From: Holophagales bacterium
Lineage (GTDB): Bacteria > Acidobacteriota > Holophagae > Holophagales > Holophagaceae
Length of the DNA: 5,190 nucleotides
Reading direction: 5' to 3'
Assembly (NCBI GenBank): GCA_031256155.1
Contig: JAIRRD010000081.1
Coordinates: 1-5,190, forward strand
Shown here: positions 1 through 5,190 of the stretch, in pieces
Layout of the letters: each line of letters starts with the position of its first letter
How positions within the stretch are numbered: position 1 is the stretch's first letter
The notes under the pieces: model-generated
What the model was told of the DNA's origin: nothing
What the model saw: the letters and a program-made list of their open reading frames with translations, nothing else
Databases searched by the model: none
Made by a program: the position numbers and the translations under genes

Positions 1-529
1 TATCTATATTTTCCGGGATTATGGCCATTTTTCCAACGCCTGCCCCTTTGCAGACAATAAGAATGTCTTTGGGATGTGCAATACAACGCGGCATGGGTGT
101 CCAGCGGTTAATTAACAATTCACCATTTTCTATGTTGCTTGCCCCCGTGAAGTATGGAATGCCATTTGACTTTTCGTTGTACTTGTCTGGTGGGAAGTCT
201 TGACCGGATATTAGTTCTATCAAAGTCGCAAGCCGTACCCACTCCCACGAATCCGGCACATCAAACGGCAATTCGTCATCAATGCAGACCTCTGTGCCAT
301 TGCGTAATTCATAATAAGAATTGCCCCGTCTGAATATAACGCTCTCGTTTTTATCGCGTTTGGCTTTGCCTTTTTTGATTAATTCTTCTTTTTCGGCTTT
401 TATGCGCTCCAGCAGGACTGAGGCTGGTTCATCATTTGGGTCTTGCGCAACCAGTTTGCCTTGTACTGCCATCTGAAGTATGGAATTTTTTAACCGCTGG
501 GCTGTCATACCTGTGCTGATTTTCGTCAT
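1..529 (-). CDS. hsdS: Type I restriction-modification specificity subunit HsdS, 5' part (runs off the window)
   Basis: HsdS provides DNA target recognition for the methylase (with HsdM) and for the full restriction complex. I translated 176 codons by hand from the minus strand with no stop; the rest lies beyond base 1. Residues about 10-50 are the conserved helical HsdS region (LKNSILQMAVQGKLV, then DPNDEPASVLLERI and a Lys/Glu-rich helix). A first target-recognition domain of the Methylase_S type follows from about residue 85: DSWEWVRL, then GIPYFTGASNI, and near the end DILIVCKGAGVGKMAI. The ATG at 529 is preferred because AGGA lies 7 nt upstream; the next ATG (508) has only an AGG almost touching it. 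The gene begins one base after the stop of the DUF1016 gene, implying coupled translation. Whether a second recognition domain and full length are present cannot be seen. Family assignment is firm; DNA specificity cannot be predicted. Confidence 0.95.
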   Translation of the reverse strand, partial: MTKISTGMTAQRLKNSILQMAVQGKLVAQDPNDEPASVLLERIKAEKEELIKKGKAKRDKNESVIFRRGNSYYELRNGTEVCIDDELPFDVPDSWEWVRLATLIELISGQDFPPDKYNEKSNGIPYFTGASNIENGELLINRWTPMPRCIAHPKDILIVCKGAGVGKMAIIPENID

Positions 530-530
530 T

Positions 531-1109
531 TCACAGTCCTGCCAGCTTTGCTTGGGTGCGCTGTCTGGGTTTGATGGTCTTGTCGAAGTTTGTCTGACCC
601 GACATAGTTTTTTCATAACTTTGGTTCTCAATCTGATGAATCAATACATTTTTTGACCAGCCAGTTTTTTTGGTCATTTTTATATAAAATTCTCGTTCCA
701 GAGGGTCTTTGCATCGAGTCATTATCACCAGATTATGCGCCCAGCTAATTTCTCCAACCAGTGGTTGGAGTTTTTCCAGGTCTATGTATTCTTTGTAAAA
801 CTGGCGCATGTACCAAAGGTTTTGCACTGAAAAACCACTAATGCCTGGAAATTCGCGGCGGAGGTCTTCTGACAGCCTTTCAACAACCGCTTTTCCCCTA
901 TGGGCGATCCCCTGCTGCCCTACAATCATTCGCCCAATGTCCCAATAGAGCCTCACCAATTCGTGGTTGACCTTCCTAAGTGCCTTGTACTGAGCACTCC
1001 GCACCCTCTCTTTGACTTCGGCCAGCATGAATGGGTAATCGTCATTTTTTTTAACGGCTGCATTTCCTGTATGGCCGCCGATGGCAAGTTCGTCTTTGTT
1101 TTTTTTCAT
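531..1109 (-). CDS. DUF1016 N-terminal-domain protein (YhcG-like) lacking the C-terminal nuclease domain
   Basis: This 192-residue protein matches the N-terminal half of the DUF1016/YhcG family: LVRLYWDIGRMI at 51-62, GKAVVERLSEDL at 72-83, GFSVQNLWYMRQFY at 92-105, SWAHNLVIM at 122-130 and TGWSKNVLIHQIE at 149-161. Full members are roughly 340-370 residues, with a C-terminal PD-(D/E)xK domain after a linker containing TNFDK. Here TNFDK is at 173-177 and the protein stops 15 residues later, so the nuclease half is absent. The N-terminal domain is thought to bind DNA or protein, but its role is not established. The ATG overlaps the hsdM stop (ATGA) and the stop lies one base before hsdS, so it is part of the hsdM-hsdS operon. 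That suggests, without proof, a role tied to the modification complex. A run of eight A residues directly follows the start codon. The first ~25 residues are not family-conserved, so a start at Met28 is possible, but it has no visible ribosome site. Confidence 0.9.
   Translation of the reverse strand: MKKNKDELAIGGHTGNAAVKKNDDYPFMLAEVKERVRSAQYKALRKVNHELVRLYWDIGRMIVGQQGIAHRGKAVVERLSEDLRREFPGISGFSVQNLWYMRQFYKEYIDLEKLQPLVGEISWAHNLVIMTRCKDPLEREFYIKMTKKTGWSKNVLIHQIENQSYEKTMSGQTNFDKTIKPRQRTQAKLAGL
537..540 (-). promoter_or_regulatory. Ribosome binding site of hsdS
   Basis: AGGA on the minus strand ends 7 nt before the ATG at 529. It lies inside the last codons of the upstream DUF1016_N gene, so ribosomes finishing that gene can re-initiate on hsdS. 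It decides the hsdS start. Confidence 0.6.
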
Positions 1110-2575
1110 ACCTTGTTCCCCAAAATCATTTCGATTTCTGTGAGTACGCGGTCTATGTCGGCGTTAAGGCTTGCTCGTTTTTCCTGATATTGCTGTATCA
1201 GTTCATGCGGCGGCAGGATTTCTTCTTCCTCGTGCGGATAGCCGCAGAGGTCGAGGTTGCAGCCGCGGTCTGTGAGTTCTTTTGCTTTGTATTTTCTGGA
1301 CTTGTCAAAGCCGTCAATTGTGATTTCTTTCCTGTTGTTCCACCACTCCACAGCGGGTGCGAAATGCTCTGGCTTCATAGGTTTTGTCTTGGAGAAATGC
1401 TTGTAGCCATTGGGCATGTCAAGCCGATAAAACCATGTTTCTGTTGTTGGGGGGGTTCGCTCAAAGAACAGGATGTTCGTGGTAATGCTGGTGTACGGCG
1501 CAAATACGCTGTGCGGCATACGAATTACGGTATGAAGGTTAAATTCTTCAAGGAGTTTCTTTTTGATAGCGGCTTTTGCGTTGTCTGTGCCGAACAGAAA
1601 ACCGTCGGGGATGATGACAGCCGCCCGCCCGTTTTTTTTCAGGCGATACATGATGACTGTCATAAACAGGTCGGCTGTTTCACTTGACTGCAAATCGGCG
1701 GGGAAGTTGATTTTTATGCTTTCTTTTTCGCTTCCGCCATAGGGCGGATTCATAAGCACTACGTCGAAGCGATCATTCTCTCTGTAGTCGCGGACGCTGC
1801 GCTCCAGTGAGTTGCCATGAATTATTATGGGGTTGTCTATGTCATGCAGAAGCATGTTTGTAACACAGAGCAGATGGGGCAGTGCTTTTTTTTCTACGCC
1901 ATAGACGGAGTTGTTATAAGTTTCTTTGTCTTTGACGCTTTTGACCTGCGCGTCAAGCACTTTAAGGGCGGAGGTGAGGAAGCCGCCTGTGCCGCAGGAA
2001 AAATCAGCTATTTTCTCGCCGATTTCGGGCGCAATCATTTGTGTCATAAAGTCGGTGACGGCGCGGGGTGTATAGAATTCGCCTGCGTTGCCCGCGCTTT
2101 GCAGACTCCGCAGTATGGTTTCATAAATCTCGCCAAAGGCGTGGCGATCGTCATACTGGCCAAAGTCAAGCTCGTCAATGATATTGATGACCTGCCGGAG
2201 CAGGATGCCGTCTTTCATGTAGTTGTTGTTGTCTTCAAATGCCGATTTGACGATTGTTTTGCTCATCGGGGTTGTTTCGTCTATTTCAAGATTTTTTAGT
2301 GCGGGAAACAACTCGTTGTTGACGAAGTTCAGGAGAGCTTCGCCCGTGAGTGCTCTGCCGTCTTTATGGTCAGAGGCCCAGTTGCTCCAGCGATATTTTT
2401 GGGGAATAGCCGATGTGTAGTTATCGTCAAGGAGCTTCCAGTCTTCTTCTTTGGCGTTGTAGACTTTCAAAAACAGTATCCAGACCATCTGCTCAATGCG
2501 CTGGGCATCGCCGTTGATGCCGGCATCGTTCCGCATTACGTCCTGGAGCCGCTTGACGAAATTGTTTAAACTCAT
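1106..2575 (-). CDS. hsdM: Type I restriction-modification DNA methyltransferase subunit HsdM
   Basis: HsdM transfers a methyl group from S-adenosylmethionine to N6 of adenine in the site chosen by HsdS; two HsdM pair with one HsdS. The 489-residue protein opens with the HsdM helical N-terminal domain (NNFVKRLQDVMRND, then QRIEQMVWILFLK at 25-37). The N6_Mtase domain follows: GEFYTP at 165-170, the cofactor-binding motif I DFSCGTGGF at 191-199, and catalytic motif IV NPPYGG at 276-281. VIIPDGFLF at 320-328 is also typical. A C-terminal helical segment from about 455 (HELIQQYQEKRASLNADIDRVL) probably contacts HsdS. All catalytic motifs look intact. The ATG at 2575 has AAGGGA 8 nt upstream. The stop overlaps the next start by 4 bases. 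Homopolymer runs lie inside it (A8 at 1632-1639 and 1876-1883, C7 at 1449-1455, coding strand). Confidence 0.98.
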   Translation of the reverse strand: MSLNNFVKRLQDVMRNDAGINGDAQRIEQMVWILFLKVYNAKEEDWKLLDDNYTSAIPQKYRWSNWASDHKDGRALTGEALLNFVNNELFPALKNLEIDETTPMSKTIVKSAFEDNNNYMKDGILLRQVINIIDELDFGQYDDRHAFGEIYETILRSLQSAGNAGEFYTPRAVTDFMTQMIAPEIGEKIADFSCGTGGFLTSALKVLDAQVKSVKDKETYNNSVYGVEKKALPHLLCVTNMLLHDIDNPIIIHGNSLERSVRDYRENDRFDVVLMNPPYGGSEKESIKINFPADLQSSETADLFMTVIMYRLKKNGRAAVIIPDGFLFGTDNAKAAIKKKLLEEFNLHTVIRMPHSVFAPYTSITTNILFFERTPPTTETWFYRLDMPNGYKHFSKTKPMKPEHFAPAVEWWNNRKEITIDGFDKSRKYKAKELTDRGCNLDLCGYPHEEEEILPPHELIQQYQEKRASLNADIDRVLTEIEMILGNKV

Positions 2576-2583
2576 CGTCTGTA

Positions 2584-2589
2584 TCCCTT
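2584..2589 (-). promoter_or_regulatory. Ribosome binding site of hsdM, also the left copy of a 6-bp direct repeat
   Basis: AAGGGA on the minus strand ends 8 nt before the hsdM ATG at 2575, a good Shine-Dalgarno. The same hexamer recurs at 2752-2757, where it overlaps the hsdR stop codon (TAAGGGA). The two copies bound the palindromic element at 2590-2751 and may be a target-site duplication. Confidence 0.6.
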
Positions 2590-2617
2590 GAGGTAATTAC
2601 AAAACCCTGCGTTCCGT

Positions 2618-2706
2618 CTGCTCCCGACATCCGCAGTCTCTGGCTGAATTTCGTAATTTGTTGACTGTAGGCAAGTTACGCCAGACACTGCTCTCGTCGG
2701 GCGCAG
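2618..2706. repeat. Long imperfect inverted repeat in the hsdR-hsdM gap
   Basis: Bases 2618-2644 pair with 2680-2706 at 21 of 27 positions with no gaps: ctgc/gcag, cccgac/gtcggg, gcagt/actgc and tctggc/gccaga, separated by small internal mismatches. The 35-nt loop holds another short pairing (cgtaa 2652-2656 with ttac from 2676). On the transcript it would form a long stem between hsdR and hsdM. It has no following T run, so a simple intrinsic terminator is unlikely. Confidence 0.7.
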
Positions 2707-2721
2707 CCTGCCACTCCGTGG

Positions 2722-2748
2722 ACTTGCAAAACCAGAGGTTTTGCAAGT
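2722..2748. repeat. Perfect 12-bp stem-loop just after hsdR
   Basis: acttgcaaaacc (2722-2733) and ggttttgcaagt (2737-2748) are exact reverse complements around a 3-nt loop, aga. The hairpin begins 8 bases past the hsdR stop codon in the direction of transcription. Flanking gccac (2710-2714) and gtggc (2747-2751) offer an alternative outer pairing, and ccac/gtgg at 2711-2721 a small second stem. No U-tract follows on the transcribed strand, so it may stabilise the hsdR 3' end or be processed rather than terminate transcription. The left arm's caaaacc repeats at 2600-2606. Confidence 0.75.
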
Positions 2749-2755
2749 GGCTCCC

Positions 2756-5056
2756 TTATGCCGCTGTGTAAATTTGGTTTTGAAGTTCTTTGACTGCATT
2801 TATATATTCCTGTCTGCCGCCGAAAGCGTTGAGTATATCTGCAAGATTGGCAATATTGCGGAAGGGGTCAATCGTAAGTGTGTCCATTTTTTCCAAATCT
2901 GCTATGCCATTAATGGCGTATTTGTCAAGCAGGGCTGACAGTACTTCGCGGGCGATGCCTTCGTATCGGCTCAGGTAGTCGCGTTTGCGGACATTGGCGG
3001 CTCGTTCTGCTTTTGTCAGAGGTTTTTTGTCGAAAGCTATGTGACAGATAAGGTCAAAGTCATCTGTATCGCGGTTGCCAGCCGCTTCGCGCAGTGTGTC
3101 GATCTGAACGCCGCATTCTTTTAATTCGTCAATTATGGCCTGTTTGCGCTCGCTTGTGTTCCATGCGCGCAGGAAATCGTCAAGTGTTGCGTATTCGCCG
3201 AGTATGTTCTTTTTGGTGCGGCCGGTGAGGCTCTCGGTAATGAGTTTGCCGTCCTCTTCGTAATATTGCACACGCTCGTTCAAAATCATAACCGATACAT
3301 CGTCCACGCGATATTTGTACTGCATTTCCGGTGGTTCTCCGGTGTCACATGGCTGTTTCAGCGATTGTGGCTTGGGTTCCGGCTGGGGTTCATCGGGCGG
3401 GATGGGGTCGCCGTCAAATTCGGGGTCGGCAAATAGTCGGCAGGCATCACGAAAATCCATAATCGTAAAGTATTCTTTGCCATATTCCGGCTTCAGGCGC
3501 GTGCCGCGACCTATAATCTGCTTAAACTCCGTCATGGAGCTTATGTTGTTATCAAGCACTATCAGCTTGCAGGTTTTGCAGTCAACGCCGGTTGTCATCA
3601 GCTTTGATGTTGTGACTATGACGGGATATCTGCTTTCTTCGTCTATGAAATAGTCAAGCTGTGCTTTGCCTGCGTCGTCATCGCCTGTAATCCGCATAAC
3701 ATATTTTGCATTTTCAGCCACTAAATCTGAGTTTTCATTTATAAGTGCCTGGCGCATACGCTCTGCGTGTGCTGTGGTCACGCAGAATACGATGGTTTTA
3801 TCAAATCTGTTTGTTCCGCGCAGAAAATCGCTTATCCGCTTTGCAACTGTCTTTGTGCGGTCGTCAATTATGAGGTTGCGGTCGAAATCTTTGATGTTAT
3901 ATTCTCTATCCTCAATTTCGTTGCCATAGATGTCTAATTTTCCGGCTGGCGGCCGCCAACCCTCAAGGTCTCTGTCAAGCCCGATGCGAAAGACTTTGTA
4001 CGGCGCGAGAAATCCGTCGTCTATACCCTGCTTTAAGCTGTATGTATAGACGGGCTTGCCGAAATAATCAATGTTGGAAACATATTTTGTTTCTTTTGGT
4101 GTGGCTGTCATTCCTATTTGCGTTGCTCCGCTGAAATATTCCAATATTCTGCGCCATTGTGAATCTTCACGTGCGCTTCCTCTATGGCACTCATCCACCA
4201 CAATGAGGTCAAAGAAATCCGGCTTGAAATCGCGGAATGGTTCCGTGCTTTCTTCCCCTGCAAGCTGCTGATACAGCGATAGGTAAAGCTCATATGAACT
4301 GTCGAGTTTCTTGCCGCTGATTTTGGTCATTATCTTTTTAAATGGTTTGAAGTCCTGCTGCATTGTTTGGTCAATAAGTATGTTGCGGTCGGCAAGGAAC
4401 AGGATTTTCTTCTTTGCGCCGGATTTTCTAAGCCTGTGAATAATCTGAAATGCTGTGTAGGTTTTGCCTGTTCCTGTGGCCATTATGAGCAGGATGCGAT
4501 TTTGACCGCGAGCTACGGCTTCAATGGTGCGGTTGATTGCTACACGCTGATAATAGCGCGGCGTTTTATCGCCTCTCTGGAAGTGGTACGGCTCAGTAAT
4601 GAGTTTCTCCTGCTCCGGCGTGATTTGATGTTCACCTATGTACCGCGCCCATAATTCATCCGGGGTTGGAAAGTCCTCAAGAGCGATTTCGCGCTCCGTT
4701 CCGTTTTTCATATCATGTTCAAGAAAAGCACTGCCATTGGAACTGTACACAAATGGAATATCAAGGATTTCGGCGTATTCGATGCCCTGCTGCATACCTG
4801 CTCCTACGGAGTGTTCGTTGTTTTTAGCTTCTACGATAGCTAAGGGCAGATTGGATTTGTGGTAGAGGACATAGTCCGCTTTTTTCTTTTTGCCGCGCTC
4901 AACGGTGTTCCTGCGGACGATGACGCGCCCGTCTGTGAAGACTTGCTCCATACGCATTTGAGTGTGACTGTTCCATTTGCACTCAATGGCAGGTGTGATA
5001 TACCGCAGCTTAACCTCTTCTTCGGTCATTGCGCTTTTTTTAAGCGGCACGTCCAC
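2756..5056 (-). CDS. hsdR: Type I restriction enzyme subunit HsdR (ATP-dependent translocase and nuclease), EcoEI-like
   Basis: HsdR joins the HsdM-HsdS complex, translocates DNA using ATP and cleaves unmodified DNA away from the site. From the GTG at 5056 it has 766 residues. An N-terminal PD-(D/E)xK nuclease shows Asp61 (KADYVLY) and Glu76-Ala-Lys78 (AIVEAKN). The SF2 helicase core follows: Walker A ATGTGKT at 193-199, DECH at 288-291, TATP at 317-320, TTGVD at 488-492 and motif VI QIIGRGTRLK at 513-522. A proline-rich linker at about 549-564 leads to the EcoEI-type C-terminal domain (about 580-750), which contacts the methylase. All catalytic motifs look intact. The frame stays open to a TTG at 5080, and an ATG lies at 5068, but neither has a ribosome site. 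GTG 5056 has GGAGG 5 nt upstream; GTG 5050 is possible. The TAA at 2756-2758 overlaps one copy of the AAGGGA repeat. Confidence 0.98.
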   Translation of the reverse strand: MDVPLKKSAMTEEEVKLRYITPAIECKWNSHTQMRMEQVFTDGRVIVRRNTVERGKKKKADYVLYHKSNLPLAIVEAKNNEHSVGAGMQQGIEYAEILDIPFVYSSNGSAFLEHDMKNGTEREIALEDFPTPDELWARYIGEHQITPEQEKLITEPYHFQRGDKTPRYYQRVAINRTIEAVARGQNRILLIMATGTGKTYTAFQIIHRLRKSGAKKKILFLADRNILIDQTMQQDFKPFKKIMTKISGKKLDSSYELYLSLYQQLAGEESTEPFRDFKPDFFDLIVVDECHRGSAREDSQWRRILEYFSGATQIGMTATPKETKYVSNIDYFGKPVYTYSLKQGIDDGFLAPYKVFRIGLDRDLEGWRPPAGKLDIYGNEIEDREYNIKDFDRNLIIDDRTKTVAKRISDFLRGTNRFDKTIVFCVTTAHAERMRQALINENSDLVAENAKYVMRITGDDDAGKAQLDYFIDEESRYPVIVTTSKLMTTGVDCKTCKLIVLDNNISSMTEFKQIIGRGTRLKPEYGKEYFTIMDFRDACRLFADPEFDGDPIPPDEPQPEPKPQSLKQPCDTGEPPEMQYKYRVDDVSVMILNERVQYYEEDGKLITESLTGRTKKNILGEYATLDDFLRAWNTSERKQAIIDELKECGVQIDTLREAAGNRDTDDFDLICHIAFDKKPLTKAERAANVRKRDYLSRYEGIAREVLSALLDKYAINGIADLEKMDTLTIDPFRNIANLADILNAFGGRQEYINAVKELQNQIYTAA

Positions 5057-5060
5057 GCCA

Positions 5061-5066
5061 CCCTCC
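5061..5066 (-). promoter_or_regulatory. Ribosome binding site of hsdR
   Basis: GGAGGG on the minus strand is the strongest Shine-Dalgarno in the region. It lies 4-5 nt before GTG at 5056 and 10 nt before GTG at 5050, and overlaps the G of the ATG at 5068. It argues that hsdR starts at a GTG rather than at the upstream ATG or TTG. Confidence 0.6.
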
Positions 5067-5084
5067 ATATGATATAGCAATTTT

Positions 5085-5136
5085 CGCTTTCATAGTCCAT
5101 TTACGGCGAGCCAAGCTCGCCTATGGACTATGAGCG
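5085..5136. repeat. Large compound stem-loop upstream of hsdR
   Basis: The tip is ggcgagc (5105-5111), loop caa, gctcgcc (5115-5121). After an internal loop (ttac against t), catagtccat (5091-5100) pairs perfectly with atggactatg (5123-5132). Past a 2-nt bulge, cgct (5085-5088) pairs with agcg (5133-5136), giving 21 bp in all. It lies about 30 nt upstream of the hsdR start codon, so it would sit in the hsdR leader RNA or overlap its promoter. There is no convincing T run on either side. Function unknown: leader structure, binding site, or part of a dispersed palindromic element. Confidence 0.75.
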
Positions 5137-5162
5137 GCTGTGATTCGCAAGCGAATCCCAGC
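5137..5162. repeat. Second stem-loop upstream of hsdR
   Basis: gattcgc (5142-5148) pairs with gcgaatc (5151-5157) around a very short loop, and gctg (5137-5140) pairs with cagc (5159-5162) across one mismatch. It abuts the larger stem-loop at 5085-5136. Their tips are similar: gcaagc here, gccaagc there. Confidence 0.65.
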
Positions 5163-5168
5163 ATAGCG

Positions 5169-5190
5169 GTTTAACTACGAAAAGTTAAAC
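5169..5190. repeat. Third stem-loop at the window edge
   Basis: gtttaact (5169-5176) and agttaaac (5183-5190) are exact reverse complements around acgaaa. The structure ends at the last base of the window, so its true extent is unknown. It could be an operator-like palindrome or part of the same structured region as the two preceding stem-loops. Confidence 0.6.

Larger units (their letters stand above)
2590..2751. mobile_element. Putative MITE-like palindromic insertion between hsdR and hsdM
   Basis: This 162-bp stretch separates two genes of an otherwise tightly packed operon and is nearly all inverted repeats. The hexamer tccctt flanks it at 2584-2589 and 2752-2757, like a target duplication. 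The ends carry imperfect terminal inverted repeats: 2592-2606 against the reverse complement of 2737-2751 match at 11 of 15 positions, including a perfect caaaacc; the left repeat is set in by two bases. Inside is a 27-bp arm pair (2618-2644 with 2680-2706). Removing the element and one hexamer leaves TAAGGGATACAGACGATG: hsdR stop, Shine-Dalgarno, hsdM start, a normal operon junction. It encodes no transposase; the open frame crossing it (2572-2799, minus) has no recognisable domain. Alternatives are a REP-type unit, an RNA processing or attenuation structure, or chance repeat of a hexamer that includes a common Shine-Dalgarno. Confidence 0.5.

Noticed and set aside
900..1187. Plus-strand 95-codon reading frame over the DUF1016/hsdM junction
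   Set aside because: Antisense to two confidently identified genes, with no domain signature and no convincing ribosome site.
1190..2299. Long plus-strand reading frames antisense to hsdM (165 and 160 codons)
   Set aside because: They lie fully opposite the well-conserved hsdM, are rich in Cys, Phe and Val as expected from the antisense of a real gene, and match no known family.
2645..2692. Possible promoter for hsdM in the spacer (TTGCCT at 2670-2675 on the minus strand, 17-nt spacing)
   Set aside because: The matching -10 hexamer would be AAATTC, a poor match; I cannot support a promoter from sequence alone.
2722..2748. Intrinsic terminator after hsdR
   Set aside because: The stem is strong but no T tract follows on the minus strand, and the first two junctions downstream (hsdM-DUF1016, DUF1016-hsdS) still look operonic.
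2572..2799. 75-codon minus-strand reading frame bridging hsdR and hsdM
   Set aside because: It starts inside the hsdR 3' end in another frame, crosses all the palindromes, has no recognised domain and no clear ribosome site. It is best explained by the insertion-like spacer staying open by chance.
5081..5130. Sigma-70-type promoter for hsdR (TTGGCT followed by TATGAA, minus strand)
   Set aside because: The spacer is only about 14 nt and both hexamers lie within the large stem-loop, so the match is probably incidental.
5169..5190. Integron attC-like core motifs (RYYYAAC and GTTRRRY) in the terminal palindrome
   Set aside because: Only 8 bases separate the two motifs, whereas attC sites need inner L boxes and a much longer arm; no integrase is visible.

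Overview
The window holds most of a Type I restriction-modification locus, read entirely from the minus strand. In transcription order it runs hsdR (restriction/translocase subunit), a structured ~180-bp gap, hsdM (adenine-N6 methyltransferase), a short DUF1016 N-terminal-domain protein, and the 5' part of hsdS (specificity subunit), which leaves the window at base 1. The last three genes are tightly packed: an ATGA overlap between hsdM and the DUF1016 gene, then a single base before hsdS. They look like one translationally coupled operon. No tRNA, rRNA, CRISPR array or transposase gene is visible.

The proteins resemble the EcoAI/EcoEI (Type IB) branch: HsdR has an N-terminal PD-(D/E)xK nuclease, an SF2 helicase and an EcoEI-type C-terminal domain. 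HsdS opens with the long conserved helical region that normally separates the two target-recognition domains. HsdM and HsdS would form the methylase, and adding HsdR gives the ATP-driven translocating nuclease. The sequence does not fix the organism. The moderate base composition, protein style and DUF1016 neighbour fit an anaerobic, probably gut or rumen, Firmicute (Clostridia or Negativicutes), but this is a weak inference.

Right to left: 5057-5190 is non-coding and holds three successive stem-loops just upstream of hsdR. hsdR occupies 2756-5056. Bases 2590-2751 form a long imperfect palindrome with degenerate terminal inverted repeats, flanked by a 6-bp direct repeat (tccctt). Removing it together with one repeat copy recreates an ordinary hsdR-hsdM junction (TAAGGGATACAGACGATG), so it looks like a small MITE-like insertion inside the operon. 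hsdM is 1106-2575, the DUF1016_N gene 531-1109 and partial hsdS 1-529.

The two observations most worth following are this putative non-autonomous insertion separating hsdR from the methylase genes, and the DUF1016 protein that ends just where its family's PD-(D/E)xK nuclease domain should begin.
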